Source: Kutzneria sp. CA-103260 (GTDB lineage Bacteria; Actinomycetota; Actinomycetes; Mycobacteriales; Pseudonocardiaceae). Taken from it: a stretch of DNA of 64,000 nucleotides. Location of the stretch: contig NZ_CP073318.1 in assembly GCF_018263855.1 (NCBI RefSeq), forward strand, positions 10,788,001 to 10,852,000. Direction: 5' to 3'. Shown here piece after piece: positions 56,615 through 64,000 of this stretch. The notes beneath the pieces are model-generated. The model had not been told where the DNA came from. It searched no databases and saw only the letters and a program-made list of their open reading frames with translations. Made by a program: the position numbers and the translations under genes. Each line of letters begins with the position of its first letter. The first letter of the stretch is position 1.

Positions 56615-56857
56615 GTGAGCCCGATGACCCAGACGCTGCCCGACACCGACACCCGGCCGGAAGGCACCGACACCACCGGCGACGACACGCCGAAGATGTT
56701 CCACTACGTGCGCAAGGAGAAGATCGCGGAGAGCGCCGTGATGGGCACGCACGTGGTGGCCCTGTGCGGCGAGGTGTTCCCGGTCACCAAGTCGCCCAAG
56801 CCCGGCTCCCCGGTCTGCCCCGAGTGCAAGCGCATCTACGAGGCCATGAAGCAGTGA
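56615..56857 (+). CDS. DUF3039 small zinc-ribbon-like protein (80 aa)
   Basis: A conserved actinobacterial small protein: MFHYVRKEKIAESAVMGTHV, then LCGEVFPVTKSP and SPVCPECKRIYEAM. Three cysteines (one in ALCGE, two in CPEC) and nearby His residues suggest a bound zinc ion. Starts with GTG at 56615 or ATG at 56624. Divergent from psuG with a 45-bp gap. A 153-bp repeat starts 2 bases after the stop. Confidence 0.88.
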   Translation: MSPMTQTLPDTDTRPEGTDTTGDDTPKMFHYVRKEKIAESAVMGTHVVALCGEVFPVTKSPKPGSPVCPECKRIYEAMKQ

Positions 56858-56858
56858 C

Positions 56859-57011
56859 ATGGCGCCGCCTCCGGCGTCGCGGCTCGGCCCCCGGGTAGCC
56901 GACGCCTCGCCCTTGCCGGATTTCGCCCGCCGCATCCGGCTCGGGCGGGGCGTGCGTAGGGTGGCGGCGGCCGAAATCCGCCAACCAGGCGAAGCATCGG
57001 CGGGGCCTCGC
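56859..57011 (+). repeat. 153-bp structured repeat, copy 3 (downstream of DUF3039)
   Basis: Begins ATGGCGCCGCCTCCGGCG and matches copy 2 over its whole length with about ten substitutions; it carries the GGATTTCGCCCGCCGC variant also found in copy 1. It ends 22 bases before the convergent YihY gene and probably terminates both. Confidence 0.9.
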
Positions 57012-57032
57012 GGTGTGTTGGCGTGCAGGTAG

Positions 57033-58166
57033 CTACTTGCTCTGACGCCCTGCCGACGGACGCTTCAACTGCTCGGTGTCGTTGACGTCGGCGGGCGACG
57101 GGGCCTGCCACTTCTCGGTGACGTTCTTGAGCACCGATGACCCGTTGTTCAGCTCGGCGGTCTCCTGCTCCGGCTGGCTGTCGAGCCACTGCTTGGCCTG
57201 CTCGCCGGCGCGGATCTGCACCGCGGCCCGCTCCAGCTCCAGCCGGCGCCAGCGCCGCCGCTGCCGCCGGGTCATCTTGGCTGGCCACAGCTCCTCGATG
57301 GCGCTGTTGAAGTGCGCGCCGACGACGATGGCCATGCCGAGGAAGAAAGTGAACAGCAGGAAGGCGATGGGCGTGGCCAGCGCGCCGTAGGTGTAGCCGG
57401 TGGTGGTGATCCACCCGATGTAGAGCCGCAGCCCGATGCTGGACAGCAGGAACATCACCATCGCCAGCCCGGCTCCGGGCAGCCCCCGATGCCACGGCAG
57501 CTTGCGCGGCAGCGCCACCTTGTACAGCGTGGTCAGGGCCAGCACCAGCAGCACGGCCATCACCGGGTAGTAGAACGTGCTCAGCAGCTGCTGCACCAGC
57601 GGCCGCCACTGCCCGGGCACCACGGTGGCCAGCAGGTCCGGCCCCAGCGCCAGCACCGGCAGGCCGATCACCGCCAGCAGCAGCCCGACGACGTACATGA
57701 ACAGCGCGAAGATCCGCTGCCACACCGGGTGCCGCACGTCGTGCTGCCCGTACGCCGCGGTGATGGCGTCCACGAACGAGGCCATCGCCGACGAACCGGC
57801 CCACAGCGAGATCAGGAAGCCGATGGAGGCCACCTCGGTGTGCGCGCCGGTGAGGATGCCGACCAGCGTCGGGGCGATGATTTGGTCCACCACGTTCTGA
57901 CTGAATATGCTGTGGCAGAACGAAAGGATCTTGGTCTCGACGGCGGTGACGAGCTGCGGCCCGAACCAGTCGCCGACGAAGCTGAGCAGTCCGAGCAGAC
58001 CCAGCAGCAGCGGCGGCAGCGACAGCGTCTGCCAGAACGCGGCCTCGGCGGCCTCGGAGAAGATGTCGCCGAACCAGGCCTTGGTGACCGTGCGCACCAC
58101 GAGTCGCCACGGCCCCCGTTTGACCGGTGCGACCGCGCCGCTGTCCTGCTCAGGCTGCTGACCCAT
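57033..58166 (-). CDS. YihY/BrkB-family membrane protein (377 aa)
   Basis: Six-helix integral membrane protein of the YihY (formerly 'RNase BN') family. The N-terminal amphipathic part FGDIFSEAAEAAFWQTLSLP leads into the first helix; the conserved central WAGSSAMASFVDAITAAYG and the FLLFTFFLGMAIVVGAHFNS near the end are family hallmarks. Function is unknown. A charged C-terminal tail of about 80 residues is extra. ATG at 58166 is preferred over 58181. Confidence 0.9.
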   Translation of the reverse strand: MGQQPEQDSGAVAPVKRGPWRLVVRTVTKAWFGDIFSEAAEAAFWQTLSLPPLLLGLLGLLSFVGDWFGPQLVTAVETKILSFCHSIFSQNVVDQIIAPTLVGILTGAHTEVASIGFLISLWAGSSAMASFVDAITAAYGQHDVRHPVWQRIFALFMYVVGLLLAVIGLPVLALGPDLLATVVPGQWRPLVQQLLSTFYYPVMAVLLVLALTTLYKVALPRKLPWHRGLPGAGLAMVMFLLSSIGLRLYIGWITTTGYTYGALATPIAFLLFTFFLGMAIVVGAHFNSAIEELWPAKMTRRQRRRWRRLELERAAVQIRAGEQAKQWLDSQPEQETAELNNGSSVLKNVTEKWQAPSPADVNDTEQLKRPSAGRQSK

Positions 58167-58365
58167 GGCACCCCAAAGCATGCGGCATCACCGGATCTTT
58201 GGCCGGACTGGCCCCCGAAACGTCATCTCGTGGCCATCCGCACAACCCATCGAGCGGTGCGTCCGGGGCCGATTCGGTAAGCTGCCCTCAGCCCTCAGGG
58301 AACCCCACCGTGAGGGCATTCGCACGTCATCGGCAGGTTGTCGCAGCTAGGGAGGGTGAACGGCG

Positions 58366-60090
58366 TTGACGGACACCCTCAACCCGACGACAACCGCGGC
58401 CCGGCCGCTGCGGGCCTGGCAGCGCCGGGCGCTGACCCGGTACCTGACCACCAAGCCGCAGGACTTCCTCGCGGTGGCCACGCCCGGCGCCGGCAAGACC
58501 ACCTTCGGTCTGCGGGTCGCCGCCGAGCTGCTGGCCGACCGCACGGTGGAGCGGGTCACCATCGTCACGCCGACCGAGCACCTCAAGCACCAGTGGGCCA
58601 AGGCGGCGGCCGAGGCCGGCATCGCCATCGACTCCAACTTCCGCAACGGGGCCGGGCAGACCTCCAACGACTACAACGGCGTCGCGGTCACCTACGCCCA
58701 GGTCGCGGCCCATCCGACGCTGCACCGGGTACGCACCGAGAACCGCAAGACACTGGTGATCCTGGACGAGGTGCACCACGGCGGCGACGCGAAGTCCTGG
58801 GGCGACGCGATCCGCGAGGCGTTCACGCCGGCGGTGCGCCGGCTGGCCCTGACCGGCACCCCGTTCCGCAGCGACGACAGCCCGATCCCGTTCGTCAACT
58901 ACGAGCCCGACGGCGCGGGCCAGATGCGCAGCCGCGCGGATCACTCGTACGGGTACTCCGACGCGCTGCGGGACGGCGTGGTGCGGCCGGTGCTGTTCCT
59001 CGCCTACTCGGGTGAAGCCAGCTGGCGCACCGGTGCGGGTGAGGAATTCACCGCCCGACTGGGTGAACCGCTGACCCAGGAGCAGACCGCCCGGGCCTGG
59101 CGGACCGCGCTGGACCCGACCGGCGAGTGGATGCCGGCCGTGATCAGCGCCGCCGACCAGCGGCTCAACCAGGTGCGCCAGTCGATTCCGGACGCCGGGG
59201 CCATGGTGCTGGCCTCCGACCAGGAGTCGGCCAAGGCCTACGCCGAGATCATCACGCGGCTGACCGGCGAGCCGCCGACGGTCGTGCTCTCCGACGACCC
59301 CAAGGCCACCGGCCGGATCGCCGAGTACTCGGCCACCACGGCCCGCTGGCTGGTCGCGGTCCGGATGGTGAGTGAGGGCGTCGACGTGCCCCGGCTGGCC
59401 GTCGGCGTGTACGCCACCAGCTCGTCCACGCCGCTGTTCTTCGCCCAGGCGATCGGCCGCTTCGTGCGGTCCCGGCGGCCCGGCGAGACGGCCAGCGTGT
59501 TCCTGCCCAGCGTGCCGGTGCTGCTCCAGCTGGCCAGCGAGCTGGAGGCCGAGCGCGACCACGTGCTGGGCAAGCCCCACCGGGAGAAGGACGGCTGGGA
59601 CGACGAGCTGCTCTCCGACGCCAACCGCACCAAGGACGAGGACGGCGAGGAGGAGAAGGGCTACACCTCGCTGGGCGCCTCGGCCGAGCTGGACCAGTTG
59701 ATCTTCGACGGCAACTCGTTCGGCACCGCGGCCATGGTCGGCACCGAGGAGGAGCAGGACTACCTGGGCCTGCCCGGCCTGCTGGAGCCCGACCAGGTGC
59801 GCACGCTGCTGCGCCAGCGGCAGGCCAAGCAGCTGGCCGACGTGTCCGCGCGCAAGGCGACCGAGCCGGAGCCCGTGGCCCAGCAGCCGGCCCGCGCCCG
59901 CACCACCCAGGAGCGGCTGGCCGAGCTGCGGCGCGAGCTGAACACCCTGGTGTCGATGCACCACCACCGGACCAAGAAGCCGCACGGCAAGATCCACAGC
60001 GAGCTGCGCGCCTACTGCGGCGGTCCGCCGACCGCGATGGCGTCGGTCGAGCAGCTCGAGGAACGCATCGCGACGCTGCGCTCCTGGTGA
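58366..60090 (+). CDS. SF2 DEAD/DEAH-box (UvrB/type III restriction-like) helicase (574 aa)
   Basis: Walker A is VATPGAGKTTFGLRVAAELL (residues 38-57), motif II is VILDEVHHGGDAKSW, motif III is LALTGTPFRSDD; in the second RecA domain VRMVSEGVDVPRLAVGVYAT and FAQAIGRFVRSRRPGE are motifs V and VI. A C-terminal extension of about 180 residues is acidic, then helical. This conserved actinobacterial helicase has no settled role; DNA repair or RNA processing is possible. The start is TTG at 58366 with GGGAGGGTG upstream, a rare start that may lower expression. Confidence 0.9.
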   Translation: MTDTLNPTTTAARPLRAWQRRALTRYLTTKPQDFLAVATPGAGKTTFGLRVAAELLADRTVERVTIVTPTEHLKHQWAKAAAEAGIAIDSNFRNGAGQTSNDYNGVAVTYAQVAAHPTLHRVRTENRKTLVILDEVHHGGDAKSWGDAIREAFTPAVRRLALTGTPFRSDDSPIPFVNYEPDGAGQMRSRADHSYGYSDALRDGVVRPVLFLAYSGEASWRTGAGEEFTARLGEPLTQEQTARAWRTALDPTGEWMPAVISAADQRLNQVRQSIPDAGAMVLASDQESAKAYAEIITRLTGEPPTVVLSDDPKATGRIAEYSATTARWLVAVRMVSEGVDVPRLAVGVYATSSSTPLFFAQAIGRFVRSRRPGETASVFLPSVPVLLQLASELEAERDHVLGKPHREKDGWDDELLSDANRTKDEDGEEEKGYTSLGASAELDQLIFDGNSFGTAAMVGTEEEQDYLGLPGLLEPDQVRTLLRQRQAKQLADVSARKATEPEPVAQQPARARTTQERLAELRRELNTLVSMHHHRTKKPHGKIHSELRAYCGGPPTAMASVEQLEERIATLRSW

Positions 60091-60126
60091 CCCCGCGCCC
60101 GGTGACTCCGGGCTCACACCGGCGTG

Positions 60127-60138
60127 TGGTCTAGACCG
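60127..60138. promoter_or_regulatory. DasR-like box upstream of sugar ABC importer
   Basis: TGGTCTAGACCG inside GTGTGGTCTAGACCGCAC, 330 bp before the binding-protein gene. The core is identical to dre. It lies in the 376-bp gap that also holds the LacI-type site; nothing else is clear there. Confidence 0.65.
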
Positions 60139-60163
60139 CACGACCGGATGGGGGCAGGGCAGT

Positions 60164-60177
60164 TGGTAGCGCTCTCA
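60164..60177. promoter_or_regulatory. LacI-type operator upstream of sugar ABC importer
   Basis: TGGTAGCGCTCTCA is centred on AGCGCT, the usual centre of actinomycete LacI-family operators such as CebR-type sites. Confidence 0.5.
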
Positions 60178-60466
60178 TACCTGTCCGTAGTTGGACCGGT
60201 GATCCTTTTGACGCAGGCCCGGCGGCCAACCGTGCAAGCCGTCGCCGTGCGTTCACCCCAATTTAGTCACAATGCGTAGTTGACAGGCGGCCTTTCGGTG
60301 TAGCGGCGGCCTTCCGGTTACCGGGCCGTTGCCGCATCGTGTCGGCAGAACTGAACTTAACCGCTTCACCCCACTTTCGGCGGGTGCTCCGGGGGCATAT
60401 GTTCTGCGCCACAACATTTTCGCGGGCTCCTGGAGTGACCCGCGCCACGATGAAGGGAACAGCCGG

Positions 60467-61591
60467 ATGCGGAGCAGAACTCTCGCCGTGCTCGCCGCGA
60501 GCACCGGGCTCGCGCTGGCGGTCACCGCGTGTGGAGCCAACAGCAGCACCGGGAGCGGCGGCGCCAGCACCTCGGCTGGCAGCTCGAGCAGCAACGGCGC
60601 CAAGGTCGGCGTGATCCTGCCGGAGACCACCACCTCCGCCCGCTGGGAGGGTTTCGACCACCCGCTGCTGGAGCAGAAGCTGAAGGCCCAGGGCTTCGAC
60701 CCGATCATCCAGAACGCGCAGGGTGACGACCAGAAGGTCTCGCAGCTGGCCGACCAGATGCTCAGCCAGGGCGTCAAGGTGCTGATCCTGGCCTCGACCA
60801 CCGGCGCCGTCGGCGCCGCGGTGGAGCAGAAGGCCAAGGCCCAGGGCGTGCCGGTCATCGACTACGACCGCCTCAACGCCGGCGGCAGCGCCGACTACTA
60901 CGTGTCCTTCGACAACGTCCAGGTGGGCAAGCTCCAGGGCCAGGCCCTGGCCGACTCGCTGAAGGACAAGAAGGGCGCGAGCGTCATCGAGATCGAGGGC
61001 GCGGCGACCGACAACAACGCCACGCTGTTCCACGACGGCCAGGAGCAGGTCCTCAAGCCGCTGTACGACAACAGCACGCTGAAGCTGCTCAACAGCCAGT
61101 TCATCGACAAGTGGGACAACCAGACCGGTGGCCAGGTCTTCGAGCAGTTCCTGACCTCGGCCGGCGGCAAGGTCGACGGCGTGCTCGCGGCCAACGACGG
61201 CCTGGCCGGCGCGGTCATCAACATCCTCAAGAAGAACAGCCTCAACGGCAAGGTCCCGGTCACCGGCCAGGACGCCACCGCCGACGGCCTCAAGGCCATC
61301 CTGCGCGGCGACCAGTACATGACCGTGTACAAGCCGATCGACCAGGAGGCCGACGCGGCCGCCAAGCTGGCCACCGCGCTGCTGAAGAACAGCGCCGCGG
61401 ACGCCGACAAGATCGCCACCCAGACGGTGACCGACCCGACGACCAAGCGCCAGGTCAAGTCCCTGCTGCTGACGCCGCAGTCGATCACCAAGGACAAGGT
61501 CAAGGACGTCATCGCGGCCGGCGCCGTCAAGAAGGAAGACGTGTGCACCGGCGACGTGGCCCCGCTCTGCGCGGCCGCGGGCATCAACTGA
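60467..61591 (+). CDS. Sugar ABC transporter substrate-binding lipoprotein, XylF/FrcB type (374 aa)
   Basis: Type 1 periplasmic-binding fold for a monosaccharide. Lipoprotein signal MRSRTLAVLAASTGLALAVTAC with Cys22 and a Ser/Gly spacer; the domain begins KVGVILPETTTSARWEGFD; SQLADQMLSQGVKVLILAST, GVPVIDYDRL, and VDGVLAANDGLAG are typical of xylose and related pentose/fructose binders. The C-terminal VCTGDVAPLCAAAGIN suggests a disulfide. GAAGGGA precedes the ATG. First gene of an operon; a GC-rich hairpin after it should keep its message in excess. Confidence 0.93.
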   Translation: MRSRTLAVLAASTGLALAVTACGANSSTGSGGASTSAGSSSSNGAKVGVILPETTTSARWEGFDHPLLEQKLKAQGFDPIIQNAQGDDQKVSQLADQMLSQGVKVLILASTTGAVGAAVEQKAKAQGVPVIDYDRLNAGGSADYYVSFDNVQVGKLQGQALADSLKDKKGASVIEIEGAATDNNATLFHDGQEQVLKPLYDNSTLKLLNSQFIDKWDNQTGGQVFEQFLTSAGGKVDGVLAANDGLAGAVINILKKNSLNGKVPVTGQDATADGLKAILRGDQYMTVYKPIDQEADAAAKLATALLKNSAADADKIATQTVTDPTTKRQVKSLLLTPQSITKDKVKDVIAAGAVKKEDVCTGDVAPLCAAAGIN

Positions 61592-61616
61592 CCCGCTGAC
61601 GGCGCATCCCAAGGCC

Positions 61617-61663
61617 GCCGCCGCGGCCGCCCCGGACCCCCGACCCGGGCCGGCCGCGGCGGC
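61617..61663 (+). terminator. Intra-operon hairpin after binding-protein gene
   Basis: GCCGCCGCGGCCG (61617-61629) pairs with CGGCCGCGGCGGC (61651-61663), with a further CCCGG/CCGGG pair inside. It is placed, as often in ABC operons, between the abundant binding protein and the membrane parts. Confidence 0.65.
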
Positions 61664-61726
61664 TTCCCATGCCCGACACCCCCGCCGCCGACGGGAGCGG
61701 GCAGTGACAGTCTGGAGTACATCCCC

Positions 61727-62500
61727 ATGACCGAGCCGATCCTCGAACTGCGCGGGATCAACAAGAGCTTCGGGCCCGTCCACGTGCTGCACGACGTGAA
61801 CCTGGCGATCCGCCCCGGCGAGGTGACCGCGCTCGTCGGCGACAACGGCGCCGGCAAGTCCACGGTGGTCAAGTGCATCGCCGGCATCCACGGCATCGAC
61901 TCCGGTGAGGTGCTGTTCAACGGCGAGCCGGTGCACATCAACGGCCCGCGCGAGGCCGCCGCGTACGGCATCGAGGTCGTCTACCAGGACCTCGCGCTGT
62001 GCGACAACCTCGACATCGTCCAGAACATGTTCCTCGGCCGCGAGCGCGGCAAGTACGGCATGCTCGACGAGTCCGACATGGAGCAGGCCGCCCGCGAGAC
62101 GCTGGCCTCGCTGTCGGTGCGCACGGTCAAGTCGGTGCGCACGCTGGTCGCGTCGCTGTCCGGCGGCCAGCGGCAGACCGTCGCCATCGCCAAGGCCGTG
62201 CTGTGGGACAGCAAGGTCGTGCTGCTGGACGAGCCGACCGCCGCGCTGGGCGTGGCCCAGACCCGCCAGGTGCTCGACCTGGTGCGCCGGCTGGCCGACC
62301 AGGGCCTGGGTGTGGTGCTGATCAGCCACAACATGAACGACGTCTTCGAGGTCGCGGACAACGTCGCGACGCTCTACCTCGGCCGCATGGTCGCCCAGCT
62401 GCCGACCAAGAGCCTGACCAACACGCAGGTCGTCGAGCTGATCACCGCCGGCCGGTCCGGCGACATCGGCCTGGCCAAGCCCGAAGTCGCCACGGTCTGA
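61727..62500 (+). CDS. Sugar ABC transporter ATP-binding protein, single-domain (257 aa)
   Basis: Walker A is GDNGAGKST, the signature LSGGQRQT, Walker B VVLLDEPTAALG, and the H-loop LISHNMND. The family DNGAGKSTVVK pattern is that of ribose/xylose importers, but those normally carry two fused ATPase domains (about 500 aa). This is a single domain, as in the fructose FrcA type, and would act as a homodimer. It lies between the binding protein and permease genes, 21 bp before the latter. Confidence 0.93.
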   Translation: MTEPILELRGINKSFGPVHVLHDVNLAIRPGEVTALVGDNGAGKSTVVKCIAGIHGIDSGEVLFNGEPVHINGPREAAAYGIEVVYQDLALCDNLDIVQNMFLGRERGKYGMLDESDMEQAARETLASLSVRTVKSVRTLVASLSGGQRQTVAIAKAVLWDSKVVLLDEPTAALGVAQTRQVLDLVRRLADQGLGVVLISHNMNDVFEVADNVATLYLGRMVAQLPTKSLTNTQVVELITAGRSGDIGLAKPEVATV

Positions 62501-62521
62501 ACTGCAAGGGATCGCTTCGAA

Positions 62522-63970
62522 ATGACTGACACACCCGCCGCCGCCCCGCCGTCGGACCAGAAGCCGGCCGCGCAGGAGCAGGCCGTCGCCGACTTCGGCA
62601 TCGACACCACCCGGCGTTCCACCGCCCAGGCGCTGCGCGACTACGTCGACCGCGTCCGCGGCGGCGAGCTCGGCTCGCTGCCGGCCCTGTTCGGCCTGGT
62701 CGTGCTGGTGATCGTGTTCGCCGCCGCGTCCAGCTCGTTCCTCACCCTGAACAACATCGCCAACCTGCTCGCGCAGAGCGCCGGCGTCACCATCATCTCG
62801 ATGGGCCTGGTGTTCGTGCTGCTGCTCGGCGAGATCGACCTGTCCGCCGGCACCGGGTCCGGCGTCGCCGCCGCCGTGCTGGCACTGCACTACGTCAAGG
62901 GCGGCAACCTGCTGGCCGGCATGGGCGACACCGTCTTCGACGCGTTCGCGGTCGGCTGCGTGATCGCCATCGTGGTCTCCGTCTGGCAGCGCATCTGGCC
63001 CGGCGCCGTGCTGTCCCTGGTCGCGCTGCTGCTGATGGTGCTCGGGGTGCCGGCCAACCCGTGGATCGAGATGCTGCTGGCGGTCTGTGTCGGCACGGTC
63101 ATCGGCTGCCTCACCGGCGTGATGATCTCCAAGATCGGCATCCCGTCGTTCGTCGTGACCCTGGCGCTGTTCCTGGCCTGGGGCGGCGTGATCCTGAAGC
63201 TGATCGGCGACGGCGGCACGCTGTCCATCAGCAACGACCCGGTGCTGTTCGGCGTGGCCAACAACAACCTGGACACCCTGGGCAGCTGGATCCTGTTCGT
63301 GATCTTCGCCGGCGGCTACGCGGCCGTGGTGCTGTTCCGGCACTTCGGGCGGGTCCGCCGCGGCCTGGTGGCCCAGCCGACCACGCTGATGATGATCAAG
63401 GTCGGCGCGGTGGTCGTGCTCGGCGCGGTGGCCACCTACCTGCTCACGCTCAACCGCTCGCCCAACCCGGACCGGGTCACCATCTCCGGTGTGCCCTACG
63501 TGGTGCCGATCATCCTGGTGCTGCTGGTGGCCGGCACCTTCGTGCTGGACCGGACCAAGTACGGCCGGCACATCTACGCCGTCGGCGGCAACGCCGAGGC
63601 GGCCCGCCGCGCCGGCATCAACGTGCCCAAGATCCGGATGAGCGTGTTCGTGATCGCCTCCACCGTGTCCGCGGTCGGCGCCATCGTCTACTCGTCCAAG
63701 GTCGGCTCGGTCGACCCGAACGCCGGTGGCGGCAACGTGCTGCTGTTCGCCGTCGGCGCCGCGGTCATCGGCGGCACGTCGCTGTTCGGCGGCAAGGGCC
63801 GGATCTCCAACGCCATCATCGGTGGTTTCGTGATCGCGATCGTCAGCAACGGCCTGGGCCTGCTCGGCCAGCCCGCCGCCGTGGTCAGCATCGTCACCGG
63901 CGTGGTGCTGCTGCTGGCCGCCACCGTCGACGCGGTGTCGCGCCGGCGGGCCAAGGCGACCGGTCACTAG
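62522..63970 (+). CDS. Sugar ABC transporter permease, XylH/FrcC type (482 aa)
   Basis: About 11-12 hydrophobic segments. After a cytoplasmic lead of 55 residues: LFGLVVLVIVFAAASSSFL, GLVFVLLLGEIDLSAGTGSG (the conserved EIDLS loop of ribose-type permeases), MISKIGIPSFVVTLALFL, then an insertion with two helices, and KYGRHIYAVGGNAEAARRAG, the EAA-like coupling loop. It ends VSRRRAKATGH. Longer than RbsC (about 320 aa) and near the XylH size. Only 30 bases follow it in the window, without a visible terminator. Confidence 0.93.
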   Translation: MTDTPAAAPPSDQKPAAQEQAVADFGIDTTRRSTAQALRDYVDRVRGGELGSLPALFGLVVLVIVFAAASSSFLTLNNIANLLAQSAGVTIISMGLVFVLLLGEIDLSAGTGSGVAAAVLALHYVKGGNLLAGMGDTVFDAFAVGCVIAIVVSVWQRIWPGAVLSLVALLLMVLGVPANPWIEMLLAVCVGTVIGCLTGVMISKIGIPSFVVTLALFLAWGGVILKLIGDGGTLSISNDPVLFGVANNNLDTLGSWILFVIFAGGYAAVVLFRHFGRVRRGLVAQPTTLMMIKVGAVVVLGAVATYLLTLNRSPNPDRVTISGVPYVVPIILVLLVAGTFVLDRTKYGRHIYAVGGNAEAARRAGINVPKIRMSVFVIASTVSAVGAIVYSSKVGSVDPNAGGGNVLLFAVGAAVIGGTSLFGGKGRISNAIIGGFVIAIVSNGLGLLGQPAAVVSIVTGVVLLLAATVDAVSRRRAKATGH

Positions 63971-64000
63971 CAGCTCCGACGGGGCACGAAGGGGTGTGCG

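Noticed and set aside
54517..57013. Insertion sequence remnants suggested by the dispersed 153-bp repeat
   Set aside because: No transposase fragment or target-site duplication is visible and placement is always at stop codons, so it is reported as a structured repeat instead.
60263..63967. About 1230-codon reverse frame spanning the whole sugar ABC operon
   Set aside because: It crosses three well-supported forward genes and reads as low-complexity Asp/Gly/His/Gln; codon-bias artefact.

Overview
This is a chromosomal window from a high-GC Gram-positive filamentous actinomycete. The evidence is a strong G/C third-position bias, many GTG starts and one TTG start, Tat and lipobox secretion signals, a SigB-type 323-residue sigma factor, an accessory clpP pair with a PopR-like activator, DasR-type (dre) sites at chitinolytic genes, and many secreted glycoside hydrolases. 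The order Pseudonocardiales (for example Kutzneria or Amycolatopsis) is a reasonable guess but cannot be proved from the sequence. I see no rRNA or tRNA genes, no CRISPR array, no transposase and no phage gene.

Layout. 1-7,000: the 3' part of a secreted LamG protein carrying a degenerate SGNH-hydrolase module, then a MacB/FtsX-type ABC exporter. 7,100-10,400: a small Ala/Lys-rich lipoprotein, a DeoR regulator divergent from a nucleoside-deoxyribosyltransferase-like gene, and an accessory clpP-clpP pair facing a PopR-like regulator. 10,500-19,500: a carotenoid oxygenase, a SnoaL-like protein and a MerR regulator; a TetR regulator divergent from a macrolide-type glycosyltransferase followed by a P450 homologue without the heme cysteine; a MarR/NmrA divergent pair; a GDSL esterase; an MFS transporter. 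19,600-34,800: a secretion-rich block with a large subtilase/sedolisin-like protease, two GH18 chitinases with twin CBM5/12 tails, a GH27 alpha-galactosidase, a methyltransferase, an APH-type kinase, a GH8 enzyme, a Tat-exported phospholipase C fused to a YVTN propeller, and a histidine phosphatase. 34,700-45,100: RtcB ligase, another APH-type kinase, an MFS transporter, and a complete-looking oxidative uronate/glucarate pathway around an IclR regulator. 45,100-48,700: Uma2-like, membrane and paired lipoprotein genes and a Lnu(B)-like nucleotidyltransferase. 48,700-60,100: housekeeping-type genes (class I fumarase, SigB, D-aminoacyl-tRNA deacylase, methyltransferase, DUF3099, PsuK/PsuG, DUF3039, YihY/BrkB, SF2 helicase). 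60,100-64,000: a sugar ABC importer of the ribose/xylose/fructose class, ending at the window edge.

How genes work together. Uronate dehydrogenase, glucarate dehydratase, 5-dehydro-4-deoxyglucarate dehydratase and a 2-oxoglutarate-semialdehyde-type dehydrogenase would take hexuronates to 2-oxoglutarate. Two matching cre-like operators sit before the two opposed transcripts. DasR-like palindromes precede the chitinases, the GH8 gene and the ABC importer, which suggests a chitin/aminosugar regulon. The glycosyltransferase plus heme-less P450 pair has the organisation of DesVII/DesVIII and EryCIII/EryCII but stands outside any visible sugar or polyketide cluster.

The most unusual items are: (i) this orphan glycosyltransferase/auxiliary pair with two TetR-type operators; (ii) an active-looking ClpP coupled by ATGA to a ClpP whose catalytic serine is alanine, opposite a PopR-like protein ending in Leu-Leu-Ala-Ala; and (iii) a 153-bp structured repeat in three copies, each starting within 0-4 nt of a stop codon and always in the same orientation to the gene it follows.
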